Below the pieces are notes generated by a model, which was not told where the DNA came from, did no database searches, and worked only from the letters and a program-made list of their open reading frames with translations. Below, piece after piece: positions 1 through 6,647 of a DNA stretch of 10,503 bases (position 1 is its first letter; each line of letters starts with the position of its first letter). This DNA is from an uncultured Bacillota bacterium. GTDB lineage: Bacteria; Bacillota_I; Bacilli_A; Izemoplasmatales; UBA1188. The position numbers were made by a program, and so were the translations under genes. The stretch spans positions 1 through 10,503 of the forward strand of contig CALCVH010000181.1 in NCBI GenBank assembly GCA_937907585.1. The letters are read 5' to 3'.

Positions 1-120
1 AAACATTTCTTTCAATCTAATAGATATTTCATCATTAATAACTTTTCTTCTGTACTTAACTACCATTATAAGATGATAATTAAGATTAAAAATTGCATGA
101 TTATTAGTATCATATTTCAT
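1..120 (-). CDS. tnpA: IS200/IS605-family transposase TnpA, N-terminal fragment (runs off left edge)
   Basis: Translating the minus strand from the ATG at 120-118 gives 40 uninterrupted residues beginning MKYDTNNHAIFNLNYHLIMV and continuing VKYRRKVINDEISIRLKEMF to the window edge. This is the characteristic N-terminus of Y1-tyrosine (HUH) transposases of the IS200/IS605 group, in which a YHLIxVVKYRRKVF-type strand follows a short polar start. These enzymes move single-stranded DNA by recognising subterminal hairpins. The HUH motif and catalytic tyrosine lie further downstream, outside the window, so I cannot tell whether the copy is intact. A GAGG ribosome binding site sits 8 nt before the ATG. 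Transcription points away from the chaperone operon, and a good promoter lies at 161-189. Whether a tnpB accompanies it cannot be seen. Family assignment is from sequence recognition, not a search. Confidence 0.88.
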   Translation of the reverse strand, partial: MKYDTNNHAIFNLNYHLIMVVKYRRKVINDEISIRLKEMF

Positions 121-132
121 AGGTAAAACCTC
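121..132 (-). promoter_or_regulatory. tnpA ribosome binding site in a possible small hairpin
   Basis: On the minus strand the stretch GAGGTTTTACCTATG contains AGGT and ACCT, which can pair over a TTT loop. This would place the Shine-Dalgarno bases in the stem directly before the tnpA start codon. Sequestration of the ribosome binding site is known for IS200, but a 4-bp stem is weak, so this is a tentative call. Confidence 0.3.
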
Positions 133-160
133 AAAATAATATATTACTACTGACACTAAT

Positions 161-189
161 ATTATACCAAATTTTTAAGTTATTAACAA
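161..189 (-). promoter_or_regulatory. tnpA promoter (TTGTTA-N17-TGGTATAAT, extended -10)
   Basis: Read on the minus strand, TTGTTA (189-184) is followed 17 nt later by a perfect TATAAT (166-161). TGG immediately precedes the -10, giving an extended -10 element. The start codon of tnpA lies about 40 nt downstream. The -35 lies inside an 18-bp perfect palindrome at 183-200. Confidence 0.6.
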
Positions 190-200
190 CTAGTTGTTAA
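183..200. repeat. 18-bp perfect palindrome over the tnpA -35
   Basis: TTAACAACTAGTTGTTAA is an exact inverted repeat with no spacer, centred at 191/192. It overlaps the -35 hexamer of the tnpA promoter. It could be an operator, part of the element's end, or chance in AT-rich DNA; nothing in the sequence decides between these. Confidence 0.5.
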
Positions 201-218
201 AGATAAATGTGAATTCAT

Positions 219-240
219 CTCCCACCTAAAGAGGTATGAG
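219..240 (-). repeat. Candidate left-end hairpin of the IS200/IS605 element
   Basis: On the minus strand, CTC-AT-ACCT-CTTT-AGGT-GG-GAG folds into an imperfect stem (CTC/GAG, one A-G mismatch, one T-G wobble, ACCT/AGGT) with a CTTT loop. It lies about 100 nt upstream of the tnpA start. IS200/IS605 elements carry imperfect subterminal hairpins in that position, recognised by TnpA on one strand. The exact element boundary, expected a little further right (roughly 245-340), cannot be fixed without the right end or an empty site. Confidence 0.45.
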
Positions 241-341
241 TATTCTTCACCTGTTTAGATAAAAAATCGAATTATATAATATTTGCTCCTCTAAAAATGA
301 AATAGAATTTTTGACATATCCATATAGTTTTTAAATAAATA

Positions 342-369
342 AAAGGAGATGGAATAATCCAAATCCTTT
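342..369 (-). terminator. Rho-independent terminator of the hrcA-grpE-dnaK-dnaJ operon
   Basis: Beginning 22 nt after the dnaJ stop codon, the minus strand forms AAAGGA / TCCTTT (6 bp), a 2x2 internal loop and TGGA / TCCA (4 bp) around a 4-nt loop. TTTTATTTATTT follows directly. Stem, U-rich tail and position all fit an intrinsic terminator. The opposite strand is also T-rich after the stem, so it may work in both directions. Confidence 0.7.
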
Positions 370-391
370 ATTTTGATTTTGATATTTATAA

Positions 392-1486
392 TTATCTACC
401 AAATAATCCTTTTTTCTTAGTTGCTCCATCAACACCAAATGCTTGTCTTAACAAATCTTTTTGTGATGATGTAAGATTTCTTGGTGTTTCCACAACAACT
501 TTAACGAACATATCACCTTTAACTTTGCTTCTGACATTTGGAACACCTTTACCTCTTAATCTTAATACAGTATCTGTTTGACATCCTTCAGGAATTGTAA
601 GAATTTCTTCTCCATATGGACTTTCGATTTTCTTATCGCTTCCTAATGCAGCTTCTGCGAAGTTAATCTTTTCAGTTACGTATAGATTATCTCCATCTCT
701 TTCGTATCTAGGATCTTCTTTAACTAAGAATTGTAAATATAAATCGCCATTAGGTCCACCATTGATACCTTTGCCACCAAATCCACTGAATCTGATTTGT
801 TGGCCAGTTTGGATACCAATTGGGATATCGACTGTAACTTTCTTTTGAATTTTGATTCTTCCTTCACCATGACAAGTATTACATTTATTTCTAATGTATT
901 TACCACTACCATTACATTGACTACAAGTTCTTCTTGTTTGTGCTCTACCAAATATAGATTGAGTGATGATAGTTTCATACCCAGTTCCTTTACATGTTGG
1001 ACAATCTACTACATCTGAATTAGATAGAGCACCAGTTCCTTTACAGTCTGGACAAGTTTCATATACAGGAATAGTGATATCAGTTTTCTTACCGAAAATG
1101 ACATCTCTTAAATTGACAGCCATTCTCTTTTGAATATCTTGTCCTTTCATAGGACCTGCTTTTTGTGATGATCTTCCACCGCCAAAGAAAGAAGAGAAAA
1201 TATCTCCTAAATCTTCAAAGCCACTGAATCCGCTGAATCCACCACCGAAGCCACTAGCTCCGCCCATATCTTCAGCATCTGTTCCATATCTATCATATTG
1301 TTGACGTTTTTGTGGATCAGATAAACAGTCGTATGCTTTTTGAACTTCTTTAAACTTTTCTGGCGCATCTGGATCATGGTTTATATCTGGATGGTATTTT
1401 TTAGCGAGTGTTCTATAAGCTTTCTTTATATCTTCTTCACTAGCGTCTTTACTTATACCTAAAGTTTCGTAATAATCTTTAGCCAT
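392..1486 (-). CDS. dnaJ: Chaperone protein DnaJ (Hsp40, type I)
   Basis: Co-chaperone that delivers unfolded clients to DnaK and stimulates its ATPase in the cytoplasm. The 364 residues show the full type I layout. The J domain is at about 1-68 with the HPD motif at 32-34, followed by a Gly/Phe-rich linker at about 75-104. Four CxxCxGxG zinc repeats start at 145 (CPDCKGTG), 162 (CPTCKGTG), 188 (CSQCNGSG) and 202 (CNTCHGEG). The C-terminal substrate-binding and dimerisation region follows. Length is normal for the family, though slightly short of the 375-380 residues usual in bacilli. The ATG follows an AAAGGAG ribosome binding site. It is the last gene of the heat-shock operon, 53 nt after dnaK. 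That gap holds a stable hairpin, which may set the DnaJ:DnaK ratio. A terminator lies just after the stop codon. Confidence 0.98.
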   Translation of the reverse strand: MAKDYYETLGISKDASEEDIKKAYRTLAKKYHPDINHDPDAPEKFKEVQKAYDCLSDPQKRQQYDRYGTDAEDMGGASGFGGGFSGFSGFEDLGDIFSSFFGGGRSSQKAGPMKGQDIQKRMAVNLRDVIFGKKTDITIPVYETCPDCKGTGALSNSDVVDCPTCKGTGYETIITQSIFGRAQTRRTCSQCNGSGKYIRNKCNTCHGEGRIKIQKKVTVDIPIGIQTGQQIRFSGFGGKGINGGPNGDLYLQFLVKEDPRYERDGDNLYVTEKINFAEAALGSDKKIESPYGEEILTIPEGCQTDTVLRLRGKGVPNVRSKVKGDMFVKVVVETPRNLTSSQKDLLRQAFGVDGATKKKGLFGR

Positions 1487-1502
1487 ATAATGCTCCTTTA
1501 AA

Positions 1503-1521
1503 GCCCAGCATTTAGCTGGGC
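1503..1521 (-). promoter_or_regulatory. GC-rich intercistronic hairpin between dnaK and dnaJ
   Basis: On the minus strand GCCCAGC-TAAAT-GCTGGGC is a perfect 7-bp stem with a 5-nt loop. It starts 18 nt after the dnaK stop and ends just before the dnaJ ribosome binding site (next bases TTTAAAGGAG). The U-run behind it is only three bases, so it is a poor full terminator. An mRNA-stabilising, processing or partial-attenuation element is more likely (inference). Confidence 0.7.
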
Positions 1522-1539
1522 ATTAATTATAATTAAATA

Positions 1540-3387
1540 TTATGCTTCTTTATAGTCTGCATCAAAGATGTCTTGGTCGTTAGAATCAGTTGATGATTGA
1601 GATTCGCCATTACCTGCTTGTCCACCACCATTATTTTGGTTCTTCTTAGCTTCTTCTTCATATACTTTTTGTGCTAATCCTTGAGCAGCTTTTTCTAAAG
1701 CTTCTTTCTTAGATTTAATTTCTTCAGAATTGTTTTGTTGTTTTAGAGCTTCTTCTAAATCTTTAGCTTTTGATTCGATATCATCTTTTTCGTTTTGAGA
1801 GATCTTATCTCCATATTCTTCAAGTGATTTTCTTACGCTGAAGATTAGAGTATCAGCTTCATTTCTTAAATCAACTTCTTCCTTTCTCTTCTTATCTGCT
1901 TCTTCGTTAGCTTTAGCTTCTTTAACCATTCTATCGATATCAGCTTCAGAAAGGTTAGAATTAGATTTAATAACAACGTTTGCTGATTTGCCTGTGCCTT
2001 TGTTGATTGCAGTAACAGTTAAGATTGAGTTAGCATCGATATCGAATTTAACTTCAATTTGAGGTACGCCTCTTCTTGCTGGTGGAATGTCAGCTAATTG
2101 GAAGACACCAAGTTCTTTGTTATCAGCTGCCATTGGTCTTTCACCTTGTAAGATTCTGATATCTACAGCTGGTTGGTTATCAGCAGCAGTTGAGAAGACT
2201 TGTGATTTAGATGTAGGAATAGTAGTATTTCTTTCAATTAATTTAGTAAATACTCCACCTAATGTTTCGATACCTAATGATAATGGTGTAACATCAAGTA
2301 ATAATACATCCTTAACTTCGCCTTTTAATACACCACCTTGAATTGCAGCACCCATTGCTACACATTCATCTGGGTTAACTGAATGGTTAGGTTCTTTACC
2401 GAAATAATTCTTTACATATTCTTGAACAGCTGGGATTCTTGTTGAACCACCAACGAGTAAGATTTCATCCAATTGGCTAGCTGATAATTTAGCATCTGAC
2501 ATAGCTCTTTCAACTGGGCCAGCGCATCTCTTAACTAAATCTTTAGTTAATTCATTGAATTTAGCTCTAGTTAAAGTCTTTTCTAGGTGAACTGGAGCAC
2601 CATTTACCATTGAAATGAATGGTAGAGAGATAGTTGCTTGCATTGTACCAGATAATTCGATCTTAGCTTTTTCAGCAGCATCTTTTAATCTTTGCATTGC
2701 CATTTTATCTTTTGATAAATCAATGCCATTTTCTCTTCTGAATTCATCTACTAGATAGTCGATAATCTTTTGGTCAAAGTCATCACCACCAAGATGAGTA
2801 TCACCAGCAGTTGATAATACTTCGAAAGTACCATCAGCTAAGTTTAGAATAGAAACATCGAATGTTCCACCGCCAAGGTCAAATACTAATACAGTTTGAT
2901 CTTTTTGTTGTTTATCAATACCGAATGCTAATGCAGATGCAGTTGGTTCATTGATAATACGTTTAACATCTAGTCCAGCAATCTTACCAGCGTCTTTAGT
3001 TGCTTGTCTTTGTTGGTCATTAAAGTATGCAGGAACAGTAATAACAGCTTCAGTAACTGGTTCACCTAAATAAGCTTCTGCAGTTTTCTTCATAGATTGA
3101 AGAATCATAGCTGAGATTTCTTGAGGAGTGTAGCTCTTATTCATAGATTTGATTGCTACTTTTTCAGTTGTTCCCATTAATCTCTTGATTGATCTTACAG
3201 TATCAGGGTTAGTGATTGCTTGTCTTTTCGCAACTTCACCAACTTGAATTTCACCATTTTTAAATGCTACTACAGATGGAGTAGTTCTACCTCCTTCTGG
3301 ATTTGTTATGACTTTAGCTTCGCCAGCTTCCATCACAGATACACATGAGTTAGTTGTACCTAAATCGATTCCAATAATTTTTGACAT
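1540..3387 (-). CDS. dnaK: Chaperone protein DnaK (Hsp70)
   Basis: ATP-driven Hsp70 chaperone working with DnaJ and GrpE in the cytoplasm. The 615 residues have the N-terminal phosphate-1 motif GIDLGTTNS (6-14), phosphate-2 DLGGGTFD (170-177) and the adenosine motif LVGGSTRIP (312-320). They also have the hydrophobic interdomain linker DVLLLDVTPL (361-370), the beta-sandwich peptide-binding domain, a helical lid and a disordered tail ending DADYKEA. Length and compact nucleotide-binding domain match Gram-positive DnaK (about 610 residues). The tail before the final acidic motif is rich in Gly, Asn, Gln and Ser. The ATG lies only 2 nt after the grpE stop codon, and its AAAGGAG ribosome binding site is inside the last grpE codons, so translation is probably coupled. 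Control is by HrcA/CIRCE at the operon promoter. Confidence 0.99.
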   Translation of the reverse strand: MSKIIGIDLGTTNSCVSVMEAGEAKVITNPEGGRTTPSVVAFKNGEIQVGEVAKRQAITNPDTVRSIKRLMGTTEKVAIKSMNKSYTPQEISAMILQSMKKTAEAYLGEPVTEAVITVPAYFNDQQRQATKDAGKIAGLDVKRIINEPTASALAFGIDKQQKDQTVLVFDLGGGTFDVSILNLADGTFEVLSTAGDTHLGGDDFDQKIIDYLVDEFRRENGIDLSKDKMAMQRLKDAAEKAKIELSGTMQATISLPFISMVNGAPVHLEKTLTRAKFNELTKDLVKRCAGPVERAMSDAKLSASQLDEILLVGGSTRIPAVQEYVKNYFGKEPNHSVNPDECVAMGAAIQGGVLKGEVKDVLLLDVTPLSLGIETLGGVFTKLIERNTTIPTSKSQVFSTAADNQPAVDIRILQGERPMAADNKELGVFQLADIPPARRGVPQIEVKFDIDANSILTVTAINKGTGKSANVVIKSNSNLSEADIDRMVKEAKANEEADKKRKEEVDLRNEADTLIFSVRKSLEEYGDKISQNEKDDIESKAKDLEEALKQQNNSEEIKSKKEALEKAAQGLAQKVYEEEAKKNQNNGGGQAGNGESQSSTDSNDQDIFDADYKEA

Positions 3388-3389
3388 AT

Positions 3390-4010
3390 TTATTCATTCT
3401 CCTTTTCATTATTATTATCACTATTATTAATTACATTAACTACTACGTTCGCAGGTCTTAAAACTCTATCTTTGAACATGTAGCCTTTCATAAAGACTTG
3501 AACAACCTCTTGGTCTTTTTTAGTCTTATCTTCAACTTGGCTTAAGGCAACCATATAGTTAGGATCAAATTCTTTATTTTCCGCATCGATTTCCTTAACG
3601 CCTTCTTTTTCTAATATCTTGAATATTTGATTTCTAGTTAATTTAAATCCATCTAGGAAAGCTATCATCTTTTCATCTTCTTGCTTCTTATCTAAAGCTA
3701 GATCGAACGAATCTAGTATTCCTACTAATTGTTTACAGATATCGAATGATGAATATTTATAGAATCTATCCATTTCATCATCGCATCTCTTCTTATAGTT
3801 TTTAGATTCAGCTAGAGACATCAAATATTTATTATTTAATTCATCTTTTTCTTTGAAGAGCTTTTCATTTTCTTCTTTTAATACTTTTAATTCAGATTCA
3901 AGTCTGTTAATTTCTTTATTTTCTTTTTTAGATTCTTTCTTAGATTTTTTAGAATCATCAACAGTCTCTACTTCATCAAAAATATCAACTTTTTCTTTTT
4001 CTTCAGCCAT
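3390..4010 (-). CDS. grpE: Nucleotide exchange factor GrpE
   Basis: Releases ADP from DnaK and so resets the Hsp70 cycle. The 206 residues start with a Lys/Glu/Asp-rich disordered segment (about 1-35). A long coiled-coil dimerisation helix follows (about 35-85). The GrpE core then shows the lines LVGILDSFDLAL, GFKLTRNQIFKILEKEGV, FDPN, and GYMFKDRVLRPANVVV near the C-terminus. A short Asn/Glu-rich tail (NNSDNNNEKENE) follows the core and is encoded by a low-complexity AAT-rich stretch that doubles as the dnaK ribosome binding region. The start codon is preceded by AGGAG; the TAG stop of hrcA is fused to this site (TAGGAG), 9 nt before the ATG. Second gene of the operon. Confidence 0.97.
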   Translation of the reverse strand: MAEEKEKVDIFDEVETVDDSKKSKKESKKENKEINRLESELKVLKEENEKLFKEKDELNNKYLMSLAESKNYKKRCDDEMDRFYKYSSFDICKQLVGILDSFDLALDKKQEDEKMIAFLDGFKLTRNQIFKILEKEGVKEIDAENKEFDPNYMVALSQVEDKTKKDQEVVQVFMKGYMFKDRVLRPANVVVNVINNSDNNNEKENE

Positions 4011-4019
4011 TTTTTACTC

Positions 4020-5042
4020 CTACTTCTTATATGTTTTGGTTATATCTTTAGCGATATATTCTATCAAAGGTATAACCTTTTTATAATCCATTCTTGAAGG
4101 TCCAACGAGCGCAACCGTTCCTTTATCACCCTTATCATTTTCATATGGAACTGAAATGATAGTTGCGTTATCAACATTTTCAAGGCCAGTTTCGCTACCG
4201 ATTCTTATTGATACAGAATCAGTCGAATTTTCTTTTATTATTTTTATTAATTCTTTCTTTTCTAAAATATCAATAAGTTTCTTTAGTTTATTCTGATCTT
4301 GGAATTCAGGTTGGATAAGCATATTAGATGATCCAGAAACATAATAATTTGTTTCGCTGAACTTCATGAATGCATTAAGGAAGTTTTGGATGATTGAATC
4401 TCTATACGTTAAGAATTCTTGAACGAGATGATTATCCATAATATAAGTTAATTTTGAATAAACATCAGATAGTGCAGTACCAACAAGAACATCATTAAGT
4501 ATATCCATAACTTTCATTATTTCTTCTTGGTTAATCTCTTCACCTTCAAATGAAACCTGTTTTGTTTCTACGTGTCCTCTATCTGTTACAACCATCATTA
4601 AGTAGTTTAATTCCGATAGATTAATAAGTTCAATTTTTGACACTTTTTGAACTGAACTATCAGGTCCTAAAACAACTGTAGTATAGTTCGTAATATCAGA
4701 TAGTAATGAACAAGCTTTTTTAATCGCATCTTCTCTTTCAACTATCTTATTTGAAAAGATGTTATCAACGAGTTCATAAGCCTTTTCTTCGAAGACATCA
4801 TCACTCATAGATATAAGTTCTTCAACATAGTACTTATATCCTTTTTCAAGTGGAACTCTACCGCTAGATGAATGGGTCTTATCTAAGTATCCTTCCTTTT
4901 CAAGAAAGGCCATTTCATTTCTAACTGTAGCGCTTGATACATTTAATCTATCGCAGATTGACTTCGATCCAACAGGTTCTGCAGTTCTAACATATTCTTC
5001 TACTATGATTTTTAATATTTCTTTTTGTCTAGTAGATAACAT
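4020..5042 (-). CDS. hrcA: Heat-inducible transcription repressor HrcA
   Basis: Repressor of class I heat-shock genes that binds CIRCE operators and is kept active by GroE/chaperones. The N-terminal winged helix contains the family line SSATVRNEMAFLEKEGYLDK followed by THSSSGRVP. The dimerisation/inserted domain follows, and the C-terminal GPSRMDYKKVIPLIEYI motif is typical. Length is 340 residues, normal for the family. I chose ATG at 5042 rather than the in-frame GTG at 5051. The product then begins MLSTRQ, like MLTNRQ in Bacillus subtilis HrcA, and an AAAGGTG ribosome binding site lies at the right distance from the ATG, overlapping the GTG itself. First gene of the operon; two CIRCE copies upstream imply autoregulation. 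Confidence 0.97.
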   Translation of the reverse strand: MLSTRQKEILKIIVEEYVRTAEPVGSKSICDRLNVSSATVRNEMAFLEKEGYLDKTHSSSGRVPLEKGYKYYVEELISMSDDVFEEKAYELVDNIFSNKIVEREDAIKKACSLLSDITNYTTVVLGPDSSVQKVSKIELINLSELNYLMMVVTDRGHVETKQVSFEGEEINQEEIMKVMDILNDVLVGTALSDVYSKLTYIMDNHLVQEFLTYRDSIIQNFLNAFMKFSETNYYVSGSSNMLIQPEFQDQNKLKKLIDILEKKELIKIIKENSTDSVSIRIGSETGLENVDNATIISVPYENDKGDKGTVALVGPSRMDYKKVIPLIEYIAKDITKTYKK

Positions 5043-5062
5043 ATCAATCACCTTTCACTTTT

Positions 5063-5089
5063 TTAGCAGTCTATTCTCTAGATTGCCAA
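5063..5089 (-). promoter_or_regulatory. CIRCE operator 1 (over the transcription start)
   Basis: TTAGCAGTC-N9-GATTGCCAA fits the CIRCE consensus TTAGCACTC-N9-GAGTGCTAA with 8 of 9 and 7 of 9 matches in the two arms and the exact 9-nt spacer. It begins within a few bases of the predicted transcription start of the hrcA operon (about 5087), the classical position for HrcA repression. Confidence 0.85.
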
Positions 5090-5093
5090 AAAT

Positions 5094-5122
5094 ATTATAT
5101 ACTTATTTTTTAGCACTGTCAA
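5094..5122 (-). promoter_or_regulatory. Consensus sigma-A promoter of the hrcA operon
   Basis: On the minus strand a perfect TTGACA (5122-5117), a 17-nt spacer and a perfect TATAAT (5099-5094) make an ideal housekeeping promoter. Initiation is predicted near 5087, leaving a leader of about 45 nt before hrcA. The -35 lies inside one CIRCE copy, and the start site touches the other. Confidence 0.9.
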
Positions 5123-5136
5123 CTTTTAATTGCTAA
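5110..5136 (-). promoter_or_regulatory. CIRCE operator 2 (over the -35 box)
   Basis: TTAGCACTG-N9-AATTGCTAA matches the CIRCE consensus at 8 of 9 and 7 of 9 positions with the exact 9-nt spacer. It spans the -35 hexamer of the operon promoter. Its centre is 47 bp from the centre of operator 1, so two HrcA dimers could bracket the polymerase site. Confidence 0.8.
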
Positions 5137-5153
5137 TTTTTATAAATAAAAAT

Positions 5154-5180
5154 AAAAATCGCTGTTTTTCGCGATTTTTT
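5154..5180 (-). terminator. Terminator after the RluA-family synthase gene, probably bidirectional
   Basis: AAAAATCGC and GCGATTTTT pair perfectly (9 bp) around an 8-nt loop, with A/T runs on both sides. It lies about 60 nt after the pseudouridine synthase stop codon and before the hrcA promoter. It therefore insulates the heat-shock promoter from readthrough of the RNA-modification operon. The stretch between it and the stop codon (5181-5238) shows no gene. Confidence 0.8.
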
Positions 5181-5238
5181 CTATTATAGATTGTGATGAT
5201 TTTATAAAAATTGCTTATATTTTACTATATTAATCAAT

Positions 5239-6111
5239 CTATTTTGATAAAGATTCAATAAATTCTTTTTGTAATTTAGATAGTCCTATATCTATAACTT
5301 GTAGTTCTTTAGTTGATGGATTGATGAATTCTATATAATGCGAATGCAACATCATTAATTCTCCATCAACATAATCTTTATCATACATTTCATCTCCATA
5401 TAGAGGGTGACCAATTTCACTAAATGTTACTCTAATCTGGTGAGTTCTACCAGTTAAAAGTTCAATATCTAATAAAGAATAATTATCAAATTCTTGAACT
5501 ACTTTATATTTAGTTATCGCTTCTTTACCATCATTTCTAACACATCTTCTAACTGTCATATTAGATTCTTTTGCGATTCTATTATAAATTGTTCCTTCCT
5601 TTTTGTTTAATCTTCCTTTAACTATCGCATAATATCTTCTCTTTAAATCTTCTTTTAAAGATAGTGATAACATTGATGCGCTAAACCTATTTAGCGCCAC
5701 AACCATTAAACCTGTAGTGTTTCTATCTAGTCTATTTATGATATGTATTTTTGAATCTAATCCATTTTCAAGTAAATAGGCTTGAATACCATTTAAAAGA
5801 GTATCTTCATTTAGATTGAGTGTAGACATTACGGATAAGCCATACGCTTTATCAATAATTAGGATATTATCATCTTTATATACAATATTTATATCCATCT
5901 TAACTGGCTTCATATCTGATTTTTCATCTGGAAAAATAAGTGTGACAAAGTCACCTTCCTTTAAAGTTTCTTTTAGGAAGATTATTTTGTTATCTTTTAA
6001 TATGTTACCTTTAGCTTTTAAAGATTTGATAATTTTAGATGAAATATTATTTTCAATTAATAATTCATTGACAGTCATCTCTCTACCAGCTCTAATTTTA
6101 ATCTTTTTCAT
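5239..6111 (-). CDS. RluA-family RNA pseudouridine synthase with S4-like N-terminus
   Basis: Isomerises uridine to pseudouridine in RNA, probably rRNA. The 290 residues have an S4-like RNA-binding region (about 12-60) and the catalytic domain from about 74. Motif II reads INRLDRNTTGL, with the catalytic aspartate at D129. The family's LLTGRTHQIRVTFSEIGHPLYGD block, which binds the target uridine, is intact. Two usual histidines are replaced: the common HRLD is NRLD (N126), and the GxxVHP-like strand reads GLSVMST. Such variants exist in the family, and the catalytic Asp is present, so the enzyme may be active with a different target. I cannot tell RluD-like from YhcT- or YjbO-like members. 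The ATG follows GGTGAG, 11 nt after trmL. Last gene of the operon. Confidence 0.93.
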   Translation of the reverse strand: MKKIKIRAGREMTVNELLIENNISSKIIKSLKAKGNILKDNKIIFLKETLKEGDFVTLIFPDEKSDMKPVKMDINIVYKDDNILIIDKAYGLSVMSTLNLNEDTLLNGIQAYLLENGLDSKIHIINRLDRNTTGLMVVALNRFSASMLSLSLKEDLKRRYYAIVKGRLNKKEGTIYNRIAKESNMTVRRCVRNDGKEAITKYKVVQEFDNYSLLDIELLTGRTHQIRVTFSEIGHPLYGDEMYDKDYVDGELMMLHSHYIEFINPSTKELQVIDIGLSKLQKEFIESLSK

Positions 6112-6122
6112 AGACTCACCGT

Positions 6123-6647
6123 CTATTTTAAATCTTTTAATATATGTTCTTTACCCTTTAATGATTCAGGTTCATATATAGATAGATTAGGATATCCTTG
6201 TTGTCTTAAAGCTTCATAGATGATGATAGCGCATGTATTAGATACATTTAATGCTCTAACGTTTTCCATCATCGGTACTCTAATACAAGTATCTATATGT
6301 TTTTTAAGAATATCTAAAGGGATTCCTGTAGATTCTTTTCCTAATATAAAATAATAGTTTTTATTAGTGTCACTATAATCAAAATCACTATGTGTTTTGA
6401 GTCCGTATCTAGTTAAGAAATAGTATTCTCCATCCTGATTCTTTTCCATGAATTCATCAAAAGAATCATAGATATAGAATTCAAAATTATGGGTGTAGTT
6501 TACACTTGATCTTTTGATTTCTTTATCATCTAAAGAGAAACCGAAAGGTCTAATTAAATGAAGCGTAGAATTAGTTGCGCTCGCAGTTCTCATTATATTA
6601 CCGGTATTTTGCGGTATTTCTGGTTCAAATAGTACTATATGGTTCAT
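6123..6647 (-). CDS. trmL: tRNA (cytidine/uridine-34-2'-O)-methyltransferase TrmL (SPOUT family)
   Basis: Methylates the ribose of the wobble nucleotide in certain leucine tRNAs using S-adenosylmethionine. The 174 residues show the SPOUT knot motifs in order. EPEIPQNTGNIMRT is at about 8-21, LGKESTGIP is in the middle, and the knot strand MENVRALNVSNTCAIIIYEA is followed by LRQQGYPNL. Length is close to the family (about 155-170 residues). It has no THUMP or other added domain, which separates it from larger SPOUT enzymes such as TrmH/RlmB. The ATG overlaps the stop codon of the upstream helicase by one base (TAATG), so translation is coupled. This places tRNA modification in one transcript with an RNA helicase and a pseudouridine synthase. 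Confidence 0.95.
   Translation of the reverse strand: MNHIVLFEPEIPQNTGNIMRTASATNSTLHLIRPFGFSLDDKEIKRSSVNYTHNFEFYIYDSFDEFMEKNQDGEYYFLTRYGLKTHSDFDYSDTNKNYYFILGKESTGIPLDILKKHIDTCIRVPMMENVRALNVSNTCAIIIYEALRQQGYPNLSIYEPESLKGKEHILKDLK

Noticed and set aside
311..339. TTGACA on the plus strand as a promoter
   Set aside because: No acceptable -10 at 16-18 nt (AATAAA at 17 nt) and no plus-strand gene follows.
724..1018. Open frames on both strands inside dnaJ
   Set aside because: They lie in the zinc-finger region in the wrong frame or strand, have no ribosome binding site and give low-complexity translations; the DnaJ frame explains the sequence.
2087..2341. 84-codon plus-strand frame opposite dnaK
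   Set aside because: Antisense shadow of highly conserved DnaK coding sequence with no start signals.
3405..3432. AAT-type trinucleotide tract at the end of grpE as a phase-variable repeat
   Set aside because: The tract is short and interrupted and would only alter a disordered Asn tail; no sign of regulatory use.
3853..4086. 77-codon plus-strand frame opposite grpE/hrcA
   Set aside because: Translation is a Ser/Phe-rich mirror of the Lys/Glu-rich GrpE N-terminus; no ribosome binding site.
5816..6181. 121-codon plus-strand frame opposite the pseudouridine synthase
   Set aside because: Hydrophobic-looking only because it is antisense to a Lys/Ile-rich gene; no promoter or ribosome binding site, and it crosses two real genes.
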